Shown piece after piece: positions 40,745 through 48,089 of a stretch of 64,000 bases of DNA; the stretch's first letter is position 1; each line of letters begins with the position of its first letter. The notes under the pieces were generated by a model that saw nothing but the letters and a program-made list of their open reading frames with translations, was not told the DNA's origin and did not search any database. The translations under genes were made by a program, and so were the position numbers. Origin of the DNA: Hymenobacter sp. H14-R3. GTDB lineage: Bacteria > Bacteroidota > Bacteroidia > Cytophagales > Hymenobacteraceae. Location of the stretch: the NCBI RefSeq assembly GCF_030063445.1, contig NZ_JASITD010000019.1, positions 1 to 64,000 on the forward strand. The letters run 5' to 3'.

Positions 40745-43129
40745 ATGCTCGTAATCAAACGCGATGGCCGCCGCGAGTCGGTCAAATTCGATAAAGTAAC
40801 CGCCCGTATTGAAAAGCTTTGCTACGGGCTTAATCAAAACTTCGTCTCGCCCATTGAGGTAGCCAAAAAGGTCATCGACGGCATCTACGACGGCGTGACG
40901 ACGGTGGAGCTTGACAACCTGGCGGCCGAGACGGCCGCCTCGCTCACCACGCGGCACCCCGACTACGCCATCCTGGCGGCGCGCATTGCGGTGAGCAACC
41001 TGCACAAGGTGACCTCGAAATCGTTTTCGAGCACCATGAAGCGCCTCTATACCTACGAGGACCCCAAGAACGGCGACAACGCCTCGCTGCTGGCCAAGGA
41101 CGTGTGGGAAGTCATTCACAAGCACGCCCACACCCTGGACTCGGCCATTATCTACGACCGCGATTATAACTACGATTTCTTCGGCTTTAAAACCTTGGAG
41201 CGCAGCTACTTACTGCGCCTCGATGGCAAGGTAGTGGAGCGCCCCCAGCACATGCTGATGCGCGTGTCGGTGGGTATTCACAAGGAGGATATCGACTCGG
41301 CCATCAAGACCTATAATATGATGAGCGAGCGCTGGTTTACCCACGCTACGCCCACGTTGTTCAACGCGGGCACGCCCAAGCCGCAGATGTCGTCGTGCTT
41401 TCTGCTCACGATGAAGGACGACTCGATTGAGGGTATTTACGACACGCTGAAGGACTGCGCGCTGATTTCGCAATCGGCGGGCGGCATTGGGCTGGCCGTG
41501 CACAACGTGCGCGCCACGGGCTCCTACATCAAGGGCACCAACGGCAACTCGAACGGCCTGGTGCCCATGCTGAAGGTATTTAACGATACGGCCCGCTACG
41601 TGGACCAGGGCGGCGGCAAGCGCAAGGGCGCGTTCGCCATTTACCTGGAGCCGTGGCACGCCGACGTGTTCGAGTTTCTGGACTTGAAGAAGAACCACGG
41701 CAAGGAGGAAATGCGCGCCCGCGACTTGTTTTACGCCCTCTGGACGCCCGACTTGTTTATGAAGCGCGTGGAAGCCAACGGCGACTGGACGCTGATGTGC
41801 CCCCACGAGTGCCCCGGCCTGGACGTAGCCTGGGGCCCCGAGTTTGAGAAGCTCTACACCAAGTACGAGCGCGAGGGCCGCGGCCGCAAAACCATCAAGG
41901 CGCAGGAGCTGTGGTTCCACATCCTGGAAAGCCAGACGGAGACGGGCACGCCCTACATGCTCTTCAAGGATGCCGCCAACAGCAAGAGCAACCAGCAGAA
42001 CCTGGGCACCATCAAGAGCAGCAACCTCTGCACCGAGATTATGGAGTATACCGACAAGGACGAGATTGCCGTGTGCAACTTGGCCTCGCTGGCGCTGCCC
42101 CGCTACCTCGTGGAAGACGCCCAGGGCAACGTGCGCTTCGACCACGACAAGCTGTATGAGGTAACCTACCAGGCCACGCTGAACCTGAACAAGGTAATCG
42201 ACGTGAACTACTACCCGGTGCCCGAAACCGAGCGCTCCAACTTCCGCCACCGCCCCATCGGGCTGGGCGTGCAGGGCCTGGCCGATACGTTTATCGCGCT
42301 GCGCATGCCGTTTGAGAGCGACGAGGCCAAGGGCCTGAACATCGACATTTTCGAGACGATTTACTTCGCGGCCATGACGGCTTCGATGGACCTCGCCAAG
42401 AAGGAAGGCGCCTACGAAACCTTCCCCGGCTCGCCGCTGAGCAAGGGTATATTTCAGTTCGACATGTGGGGCGTGACGCCGCAGTCGGGCCGCTGGGACT
42501 GGGACACTCTGCGCGGGGAGGTAATCGAGCACGGCGTACGCAACTCGCTGCTGGTAGCGCCCATGCCCACCGCCAGCACCGCCCAGATACTGGGCAACAA
42601 CGAGTCGTTTGAGCCCTACACCAGCAACATTTACGTGCGCCGCGTGCTCAGCGGCGAGTTTATGGTGGTGAACAAGCACCTGCTGAAAGACCTGGTGAAG
42701 CTGGGCCTCTGGAACGAGCAGATGAAGCAGGAAATCATCGCCGCCAACGGCTCAGTGCAGGGCATTGCCCGCGTGCCCCAGCACATCAAGGACCTGTACA
42801 AGACGGTGTGGGAGATTTCGCAGCGCACCATCATCGACATGGCCGCCGACCGGGGCGCCTACATCTGCCAGAGCCAGAGCCTGAACCTGCACGTGCAGAA
42901 CCCCAACTTCGGCAAGCTCACCAGCATGCACTTCCACAGCTGGAAGCGCGGCCTCAAAACCGGCATGTACTACCTGCGCACCAAAGCCGCCGCCGACGCC
43001 ATCAAGTTCACGGTCGAAAAGCAAGCCGCCGAAACCCTGGAGCCCCTATACGCCGAGGTAGCCCAGAACCAAAGCGACATGAGCTGCTCGCTGGATAACC
43101 CGGACGCCTGCGAGGCGTGTGGGTCGTAA
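40745..43129 (+). CDS. nrdA: Ribonucleoside-diphosphate reductase large subunit
   Basis: Class I RNR alpha subunit, 794 aa from the ATG at 40745. Order: ATP-cone at 1-90 (LVIKRDGRRESVKFDKVTAR), the ten-stranded catalytic barrel with PKPQMSSCFLL, the thiyl-site motif SNLCTEI, the radical-transfer tyrosines TGMYYLRTK, and the C-terminal redox tail PDACEACGS. The final 119 bases are duplicated, with nearly all differences silent, at 43991-44109. The HicA-like gene starts 12 bases after the stop, so the normal downstream sequence is displaced. Confidence 0.95.
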   Translation: MLVIKRDGRRESVKFDKVTARIEKLCYGLNQNFVSPIEVAKKVIDGIYDGVTTVELDNLAAETAASLTTRHPDYAILAARIAVSNLHKVTSKSFSSTMKRLYTYEDPKNGDNASLLAKDVWEVIHKHAHTLDSAIIYDRDYNYDFFGFKTLERSYLLRLDGKVVERPQHMLMRVSVGIHKEDIDSAIKTYNMMSERWFTHATPTLFNAGTPKPQMSSCFLLTMKDDSIEGIYDTLKDCALISQSAGGIGLAVHNVRATGSYIKGTNGNSNGLVPMLKVFNDTARYVDQGGGKRKGAFAIYLEPWHADVFEFLDLKKNHGKEEMRARDLFYALWTPDLFMKRVEANGDWTLMCPHECPGLDVAWGPEFEKLYTKYEREGRGRKTIKAQELWFHILESQTETGTPYMLFKDAANSKSNQQNLGTIKSSNLCTEIMEYTDKDEIAVCNLASLALPRYLVEDAQGNVRFDHDKLYEVTYQATLNLNKVIDVNYYPVPETERSNFRHRPIGLGVQGLADTFIALRMPFESDEAKGLNIDIFETIYFAAMTASMDLAKKEGAYETFPGSPLSKGIFQFDMWGVTPQSGRWDWDTLRGEVIEHGVRNSLLVAPMPTASTAQILGNNESFEPYTSNIYVRRVLSGEFMVVNKHLLKDLVKLGLWNEQMKQEIIAANGSVQGIARVPQHIKDLYKTVWEISQRTIIDMAADRGAYICQSQSLNLHVQNPNFGKLTSMHFHSWKRGLKTGMYYLRTKAAADAIKFTVEKQAAETLEPLYAEVAQNQSDMSCSLDNPDACEACGS

Positions 43130-43140
43130 GCGGTTAGCGC

Positions 43141-43440
43141 ATGAAGTCGATTCCCTATCAACAGTTCGTGGCCTTGCTACGAGCGCTGGGGCTGGTTTTG
43201 GTTCGCACCGAGGCCAGCCACCAGCAGTGGGACTTTCCGCCGGGCGCGGGTAAGAGGCTGCTGCGCACCATCACTATTCGCGACAAGGATAAGGACATTC
43301 CGATGCTGCACATGCACACCAACCTGAGCACGCTGGAACTGTCGGGGGTAGTGACCAAAGAGCAGTTCAACCAGATGCTGGCGGAACAAGCGAATCCGAA
43401 AGCAGCCAAGGCCGCCCGTAAGCGCAAAGACAAAGAGTAG
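43141..43440 (+). CDS. HicA-like toxin family protein
   Basis: 99 aa from the ATG at 43141. Small dsRBD-like fold typical of HicA mRNA interferases: IPYQQFVALLRALGL, then the catalytic-histidine segment EASHQQWDFPPG, and MHTNLSTLELSGVVTKEQF. The Lys/Ala-rich tail is long for HicA. It follows nrdA by 12 bases with no promoter seen, so it may be read through from nrdA. The HicB-like gene faces it instead of following it. Confidence 0.8.
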   Translation: MKSIPYQQFVALLRALGLVLVRTEASHQQWDFPPGAGKRLLRTITIRDKDKDIPMLHMHTNLSTLELSGVVTKEQFNQMLAEQANPKAAKAARKRKDKE

Positions 43441-43446
43441 CCACCC

Positions 43447-43482
43447 AAAAAAGCCCTTGCCAATACTGGCAAGGGCTTTTTT
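43447..43482. terminator. Bidirectional terminator between the HicA- and HicB-like genes
   Basis: Perfect 16-base stem AAAAAAGCCCTTGCCA / TGGCAAGGGCTTTTTT, loop ATAC. T runs on both strands, so it ends both convergent messages. Confidence 0.95.
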
Positions 43483-43506
43483 AATAGGGTAAACCAGTGA
43501 CGAAAG

Positions 43507-43860
43507 CTAGGCCGGCAGCAGCACTTCTTCAGTCAGAATGCGCCGACGCTTGGCGGGCTGGTTGAGTAGCGCTAGGGGCAGGCGTGGGGGCTCGTACAGG
43601 GGCTCGGGCTGCTTTAGTAGCCGCCAACCCAGGGCTAGCAGTAGTTGGTCGAGGGTGCCGCGCTCGGTCGTGTCTTTGATGAAAATGGCCAAGGCATCTT
43701 CAAAGGCGGCCTGGGCTTCTTCCTCAGTATCGCCATAGGAGGAGACTTCCAGGGCCGGGCAATAGGCCACGTACTGGCCACTGTCCTCGTCGAGCACGAG
43801 TACGACCTCTACTTGGGCTTTGGTAAGGCGGCCGCGCTGGTCGGTGAGGAGGGTAGCCAT
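43507..43860 (-). CDS. HicB-like antitoxin family protein
   Basis: 117 aa from the ATG at 43860. N-terminal partial RNase-H-like domain of HicB/UPF0150 type: VVLVLDEDSGQYVAYCPALE and YGDTEEEAQAAFEDALAIFI. The C-terminal part has no obvious DNA-binding helix-turn-helix or ribbon-helix-helix. Convergent with the HicA-like gene across a terminator, so the two are not an operon, unlike classical hicAB. Pairing by function is inferred from neighbourhood. Confidence 0.8.
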   Translation of the reverse strand: MATLLTDQRGRLTKAQVEVVLVLDEDSGQYVAYCPALEVSSYGDTEEEAQAAFEDALAIFIKDTTERGTLDQLLLALGWRLLKQPEPLYEPPRLPLALLNQPAKRRRILTEEVLLPA

Positions 43861-43944
43861 AAGGATAACGGATAGGGTAATGGTAAAGCTAGTACAAGGT
43901 ACAATACCCTCAACAAGCGCTCCCCTGGTTTCTGTTCGCGGGGC

Positions 43945-43975
43945 TTGGCAAAGCGTTAGCAACAAAGTATATTTG
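43945..43975 (+). promoter_or_regulatory. Promoter-like motif before the second nrdA tail
   Basis: -33 TTG (43945-43947), 20-base spacer, -7 TATATTTG (43968-43975). It reads towards the nrdA tail copy, whose first in-frame GTG is at 43993. Confidence 0.5.
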
Positions 43976-43990
43976 AATTCTGCAACAAGC

Positions 43991-44109
43991 CGGTGGAAAA
44001 GCAAGCCGCCGAAACCCTGGAGCCCATGTACGCCGAGGTGGCCCAGAACCAAAGCGACATGAGTTGCTCGCTCGATAACCCGGATGCGTGTGAGGCGTGT
44101 GGGTCGTAG
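43991..44109 (+). pseudogene. Second copy of the nrdA 3' end (39 codons)
   Basis: 119 bases match 43011-43129 with 10 substitutions. Eight of nine changed codons, counting the TAA/TAG stop, are silent; the ninth is Leu to Met. The frame stays open as VEKQAAETLEPMYAEVAQNQ and the redox end CEACGS, with a GTG available at 43993 and a -7-like motif 15 bases upstream. It is followed by a strong terminator. It is either a displaced original nrdA end or a stand-alone peptide gene; the silent pattern means it was under selection as protein for most of its history. Confidence 0.9.
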
Positions 44110-44115
44110 AAAAGT

Positions 44116-44175
44116 TCAAACAGCAATAAAAAAAAGGCGATTCATAAGAATCGCCTTTTTTTTATTGCTGTTTGA
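44116..44175. terminator. Strong bidirectional terminator after the nrdA tail copy
   Basis: Perfect 28-base stem (from TCAAACAGCAATAAAAAAAA), loop ATAA, T run inside the arm. The right arm also encodes the last residues (LKQQ) and stop of the convergent PIN-like gene. Confidence 0.95.
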
Positions 44176-45442
44176 GTAACATTATTTCGTCAAATACGGA
44201 TGGGGGTATTTCCCCATTATAGTAAGCATTGTATATTATTAACCAAAATTCATCGGGCAATGAAACTGAGTTATTTTCAGCCAGTTCTAGAACGCTATCC
44301 ATAATGTAAATAGGAAGCTCATTCTGGTGTAGCTTTTTATAAGCAAAATTCACTAGGTATTCCTTCGCAGATGAGCCTAAAAATGATTTATTATTTAGAG
44401 AGGATGAAGCAGAATTAGTATTATGGCGAAATTTTAAATAGCGCATCTTATTTTTTATAGCTTCTTCTTCAAGTTGAGAATGACTTATGCGTATGCTGCT
44501 ATTGATTGGGAACCCTTTTGTTTCATTACCATCATAGAATAAGGGGTTCAAATGTTCAAAATAAACGTTACCTTCGTTTCTATATTTGTTTGAGCTTTCA
44601 TCAAATGATTTAACTTCATCTAAAGTTGCTTTTTTTACCCCCGCTGATAGAAAATCATTAGCTGATTTTAAAAATGCAGTTGTTGGATATGAATAAAAAG
44701 TTTGGTTCGTTTCCTTTACAAACTCCGCTAAAAGCTCAGGTCTAGGCCCAATTATTTTGCCCGATTGAGATAAGAACCAATCATCTTTTGTGTCTCCTGT
44801 TATAAAAATTATTGCTTTGTCCACCTCTTTGGCATATTTGATAAGCTGCTTCCAAATTATTAAATCCCCAAATTTATCAGGAGATGGCTTCTTGGCATCT
44901 TCATATCCTGGTGGTATAAGTTTAGCATAGCGCAATTCTCCCTCTGTGTATAGTTTGCTTATTGATTTTTCATCAAACGGTTCGCCAATCTTATCACTAA
45001 ATAATATTGCTAATTTATCTTTGATGGGGTTTTCGTTAAGTAAGCTAATGACCTTCTCTTGTTTTTCTTTTAATTCTTTCTCAAGAACCTTAAATGTTTC
45101 GTCGGCTTTAGTGTAAACTTCTTTTGATACAAAAGGGTGTTTTCTTTTAGCATCTAATGTTGCTCTTAGAGCGCTCAAGTCCTTGATAGCAGTAGAATAA
45201 TGGCCTGCTTGCTCACCAATAATATTGTATAAGAGTTTATGATACTCTGCTGCGACTTGATAAGGTATCCAAATCCTATCTTTGACTTTTTCAATTGTTG
45301 CCATCAAGTCTTCTACAGTATCATCAGAGTATCTAAAAAAATCTAATAACACATTAGTGTCAAAAGCAAAAATTGCAGATTCCCATAGTTCTCTAAATTC
45401 AGCTTTTGACCTCTTATAATGCCCAGGGAATAAATTTTTCAT
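44162..45442 (-). CDS. PIN-like domain protein (PIN_8/DUF4935 type)
   Basis: 426 aa from the ATG at 45442. The N-terminal 220 aa contain nuclease-type acidic motifs: AIFAFDTNVLLDFFRYS (strand-Asp), a long helical Lys/Glu-rich insert (ETFKVLEKELKEKQEKVISL), DLIIWKQLIKYAK, and IIFITGDTKDDWF. This matches the large PIN-like family seen in defence-associated and toxin genes. The C-terminal 200 aa are not recognised. The gene is strikingly AT-rich against its GC-rich neighbours and uses A/T-ending codons, a sign of recent transfer. It stands alone, with no antitoxin next to it. Confidence 0.8.
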   Translation of the reverse strand: MKNLFPGHYKRSKAEFRELWESAIFAFDTNVLLDFFRYSDDTVEDLMATIEKVKDRIWIPYQVAAEYHKLLYNIIGEQAGHYSTAIKDLSALRATLDAKRKHPFVSKEVYTKADETFKVLEKELKEKQEKVISLLNENPIKDKLAILFSDKIGEPFDEKSISKLYTEGELRYAKLIPPGYEDAKKPSPDKFGDLIIWKQLIKYAKEVDKAIIFITGDTKDDWFLSQSGKIIGPRPELLAEFVKETNQTFYSYPTTAFLKSANDFLSAGVKKATLDEVKSFDESSNKYRNEGNVYFEHLNPLFYDGNETKGFPINSSIRISHSQLEEEAIKNKMRYLKFRHNTNSASSSLNNKSFLGSSAKEYLVNFAYKKLHQNELPIYIMDSVLELAENNSVSLPDEFWLIIYNAYYNGEIPPSVFDEIMLLKQQ

Positions 45443-45501
45443 TTCGTTGTGTGATTAGACTACGTGAAGACGAGTAAAAGTAGATGATAACTGCAGTATC
45501 A

Positions 45502-45531
45502 CCCAGCCGCTGCCGCCCCCGGTAGCGGCTG
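45502..45531 (+). repeat. Direct repeat R1 (CCCAGCCGCTGCCG...), hairpin-forming
   Basis: Thirty bases identical to 46081-46110. Each copy contains a CAGCCGCT / AGCGGCTG stem and is followed by a T-rich stretch, so each may terminate transcription. Similarity continues weakly for about 80 more bases. The two copies enclose the two small unknown genes. Confidence 0.9.
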
Positions 45532-45617
45532 GTGTGTTTTTAGGGCTAGTGGAGTGGGCAGCCCAAGTAGCTTAGCCGCCTGGAAACGCCGGCTTCGGCG
45601 GCGGGCTGGCCGGGCGG

Positions 45618-45625
45618 TAGCTTTG
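45618..45625 (+). promoter_or_regulatory. -7 element of the 96-aa gene
   Basis: TAGCTTTG matches TAnnTTTG and ends four bases before the ATG at 45630, so the message is probably leaderless. Confidence 0.55.
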
Positions 45626-45629
45626 CGGT

Positions 45630-45920
45630 ATGTTCACGAACTACGATATTGACTTCGGCAAGCTCAATTTGAATTGGTTGCACAGCGTCAGCATTGAGCT
45701 AGACGAGATGACCGACCTAATAGAGGTATCGAAACGTGCCCAAACCTATCTACAGGCCAATGGCCAAATCGAGATAACAGGCTATACGAACCGCCGCAAG
45801 TTTATTTCCGTTATTTTTACCATCACCGGGCAGCAACTCGTTGTCGATGACGTAAACCTACCTAGTTATGGAACCATCCAAGACGTTATCCTCCGAAGAC
45901 TCGCCGAAGAAACCGAGTAA
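45630..45920 (+). CDS. Small protein of unknown function
   Basis: 96 aa from the ATG at 45630. A predicted alpha/beta soluble protein with an N-terminal acidic part (SIELDEMTDLIEVSKRAQTY) and a strand-rich middle (RRKFISVIFTITGQQLVVDD). No family recognised. A second small gene starts 7 bases after its stop. Both lie between copies of repeat R1/R2. Confidence 0.65.
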   Translation: MFTNYDIDFGKLNLNWLHSVSIELDEMTDLIEVSKRAQTYLQANGQIEITGYTNRRKFISVIFTITGQQLVVDDVNLPSYGTIQDVILRRLAEETE

Positions 45921-45927
45921 CCTCTCG

Positions 45928-46059
45928 ATGAATGGCAAAACCCCTGAAGAATGGGAAGCTGGACGCATCAGCGGGCCACTGACGAAGCGTGAGTTGTTTG
46001 CCTACTTGAAGAAGATAGGTAAGCTACCGCCAACTGCTGAGTACAAGCAAGCTTCTTAG
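45928..46059 (+). CDS. Very small protein following the 96-aa gene
   Basis: 43 aa from the ATG at 45928 (MNGKTPEEWEAGRISGPLTK, then RELFAYLKKIGKLPP). An upstream in-frame ATG at 45868 would overlap the previous gene by 53 bases and is less likely. Charged, helical, no signal peptide. Its tight spacing suggests one operon of two small partners, as in toxin-antitoxin pairs, but nothing in the sequences shows that function. Confidence 0.5.
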   Translation: MNGKTPEEWEAGRISGPLTKRELFAYLKKIGKLPPTAEYKQAS

Positions 46060-46080
46060 AAAATGACAGTTTTGTGTTTT

Positions 46081-46110
46081 CCCAGCCGCTGCCGCCCCCG
46101 GTAGCGGCTG
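46081..46110 (+). repeat. Direct repeat R2, second copy
   Basis: Identical to R1 over 30 bases and 22 bases downstream of the 43-aa gene, where it fits a terminator. The bases after it echo the bases after R1, including a damaged form of the promoter (GGCTTTGAGC in place of TAGCTTTGCG). Confidence 0.9.
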
Positions 46111-46189
46111 CCGTGTTTTCGGGGCTGGCACGGTAACTGAGCCGCCGAGAAGCTCCCGTTTCGGCGGACCACCCGCGCCGTGGCTTTGA

Positions 46190-46340
46190 GCAAACAAAAC
46201 CCGCCACGCCCCTTGGCTTCAGCCAACGTGCGGTGGTCGGGGCGGGCGGTTGGGCCGCAGTTGGCTTTAGCAACACCTTCAACTACAATATTTTGTCTAT
46301 CAAGTACTTGTACTGGAAGCGGGCGTAGCTGCCTGGCCGC
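46190..46340 (+). pseudogene. Possible gene remnant after R2
   Basis: A short frame gives VVGAGGWAAVGFSNTFNYNI and LSIKYLYWKRA before a stop, with no start codon. Sitting where the gene follows R1, it may be the decayed second member of a duplicated unit, or an unrelated fragment. Weak. Confidence 0.3.
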
Positions 46341-46402
46341 TGTGGGCGGGCGCACGTATGGCAAGGAGGCCCGACTGGCGGCTTCACCCTTTTCTACTTC
46401 CA

Positions 46403-47002
46403 ATGGCTTCTTTTGAAGATAACCTCGGTGGGCGGCTGGCGCTACTCAGCCCCGATGAACTCGACGCTGACCAAAAAAAGCTCTACAACCAGCTGCAAGA
46501 CACCATGGTGCCCTGGGCCAGGGAGTCGGGCTTCCGGGCCGATACCTACGACGACCGGCTCATCGGCCCGTTCAATGCCATGCTGCGCAGCCCGCTCATC
46601 AGCAAGGCGGTAATGGGCGTAACCTCCGCCGAGGGCGCAGAAACTTCGCTGAGCGAGAAAGTGCGCCAGGTGGTGATTCTCACGGTGGGCGCCAGCTGGC
46701 AGGCGGCGTATGAGTTGTACGCCCACGCTGCCGTGGGCAAAAAGGCGGGCTTCGACGAGGCCACTGTGCAGGCACTGGTGGCCGGCCAGAAGCCGGCCAG
46801 CCTGACCATGGATGAGAGCGTGGCCTTCGACTTCACGCAGCGCCTCACCCATAAGAACCAGATTGATAACGAGTTATACGAGCGAGCCCTTATCGCGTTT
46901 GGCGAGAAAGGCGTGGTGGATATGATTTACCTGGCGGGGCAGTACATGACCATCAGCGGCTTGCTCAACACGTTTGCCGTGCCCGCACCGGCCGGCCAGT
47001 AA
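46403..47002 (+). CDS. Carboxymuconolactone decarboxylase family protein
   Basis: 199 aa from the ATG at 46403. Helical AhpD/CMD-like protein: ARESGFRADTYDDRLIGPFN, LSEKVRQVVILTVGASWQA, YELYAHAAVGKKAGFDEATV. It lacks the CxxC of AhpD, so a peroxidase role is unlikely; relatives include 4-carboxymuconolactone decarboxylases of uncertain substrate. A strong terminator follows. Confidence 0.85.
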   Translation: MASFEDNLGGRLALLSPDELDADQKKLYNQLQDTMVPWARESGFRADTYDDRLIGPFNAMLRSPLISKAVMGVTSAEGAETSLSEKVRQVVILTVGASWQAAYELYAHAAVGKKAGFDEATVQALVAGQKPASLTMDESVAFDFTQRLTHKNQIDNELYERALIAFGEKGVVDMIYLAGQYMTISGLLNTFAVPAPAGQ

Positions 47003-47030
47003 GTTGGTTGCAACGGGCTGAGTCCCATAC

Positions 47031-47070
47031 AAAAACAGCCCCTTAGATGCACATCTAAGGGGCTGTTTTT
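47031..47070. terminator. Bidirectional terminator between the CMD gene and tRNA-Gly
   Basis: Perfect 19-base stem AAAAACAGCCCCTTAGATG and complement, 2-base loop, T runs on both strands. Confidence 0.93.
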
Positions 47071-47075
47071 ATGTG

Positions 47076-47148
47076 AGCGAGAAACGAGGCTCGAACTCGC
47101 GACCCTCAGCTTGGGAAGCTGATGCTCTACCAACTGAGCTACTCTCGC
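47076..47148 (-). tRNA. tRNA-Gly (anticodon CCC)
   Basis: 73-base cloverleaf on the minus strand: acceptor GCGAGAG / TTCTCGC, D-arm AGCTCAGTTGGTAGAGC, anticodon stem TCAGC / GCTGA with loop TTCCCAA, T-arm GTTCGAGCC. Anticodon CCC reads GGG. The 3' CCA is not encoded. Confidence 0.95.
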
Positions 47149-47238
47149 GGAGGTATTTGGTAGGGCAAAGGTAGGGCGGGCGGGCCAAACGGCAAGGCGG
47201 GGAACATCGGGCGGCCGCCAGTAGTTTAAAAGGCGCTT

Positions 47239-47490
47239 ATGGCCCGTCGTCCTTCCTCCCGCACTATTCTTCCGCCTGCCTCGCGCCGCGTTGTGGCGGC
47301 GCTGCTTATTGCGGCGGGTATCTTATTGGTAATCGCGCAGTTACTACGTATTTACGTGCTGTTTGCGGAGTGGCAGAAGCTGGGGGTGCTGGGGGCGATG
47401 CCCCTGGCGGGCGTGCTGCTGGGCCTGGCGGCGGGGGCGCTCACCAGCTACGTGGGCTGGCGCGTGGGCAAGGCCGGCGGCCCGGCGTAG
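47239..47490 (+). CDS. Small membrane protein, unknown function
   Basis: 83 aa from the ATG at 47239, with a basic N-terminus and two membrane segments (VVAALLIAAGILLVIAQLL and AMPLAGVLLGLAAGALTSYV). No family recognised. It lies 39 bases upstream of the GNAT gene. Confidence 0.6.
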   Translation: MARRPSSRTILPPASRRVVAALLIAAGILLVIAQLLRIYVLFAEWQKLGVLGAMPLAGVLLGLAAGALTSYVGWRVGKAGGPA

Positions 47491-47529
47491 CGCGGATAAC
47501 CCGGCGGCCGGCCGCACCTTTGCGGTATT

Positions 47530-48078
47530 ATGTCTTCTCCGCTCCGCATTTCTATCCCGAAAGCTAACCTGGCCACCGCCACGCGCCTGGCCGACCTGGG
47601 CCGCCAAACGTTTAGCGAGACGTTTGCGGCCACCAACACGCCCGCCGATATGGCCGCGTACCTGGCCACCGCCTATAGCCCCGAGCTACAGCTGGCGCAG
47701 CTGCAAGACCCGGCCGCCACCTACCTGCTGGCCGAAATGCAGGGGCAGGCCGTGGGCTACGCCCTGCTGGCGCAGCATTCTACCCTGGGGCTGGCCCCCG
47801 AGGCCAACGCCCGGCAGCTCGAAATCAAGCAACTCTACATTGTGGAGGACTGGATAGGCACCGGCCTGGGCAAAGCCCTCATGCGCCGGGCGCTCGACAT
47901 TGCGCAGGCTGATAACTGCACCGCCGTGGTGCTGGGCGTGTGGGAGCACAACGAGCGGGCCAAGGCCTTTTACCAGCGCTTTGGCTTCCGGGAAGTTGGG
48001 GAGATGGAATTTAAGCTGGGCGACGATGTGCAGCGCGACCTCATCTACCGCAAGGGCCTGGCCGGGCGTGCGGGCTAG
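47530..48078 (+). CDS. GNAT family N-acetyltransferase
   Basis: 182 aa from the ATG at 47530. Acetyl-CoA binding motif A is seen (LYIVEDWIGTGLGKALMRRA), followed by VVLGVWEHNERAKAFYQRFGF and a final strand (EMEFKLGDDVQRDLIYRK). Substrate not known. CACCTTTG ends nine bases before the start and is one base from a -7 consensus. Confidence 0.9.
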   Translation: MSSPLRISIPKANLATATRLADLGRQTFSETFAATNTPADMAAYLATAYSPELQLAQLQDPAATYLLAEMQGQAVGYALLAQHSTLGLAPEANARQLEIKQLYIVEDWIGTGLGKALMRRALDIAQADNCTAVVLGVWEHNERAKAFYQRFGFREVGEMEFKLGDDVQRDLIYRKGLAGRAG

Positions 48079-48089
48079 TACTTTTGGCT

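Noticed and set aside
41210..42679. 489-codon minus-strand open frame opposite nrdA
   Set aside because: Shadow of nrdA caused by high GC; no protein-like motif.
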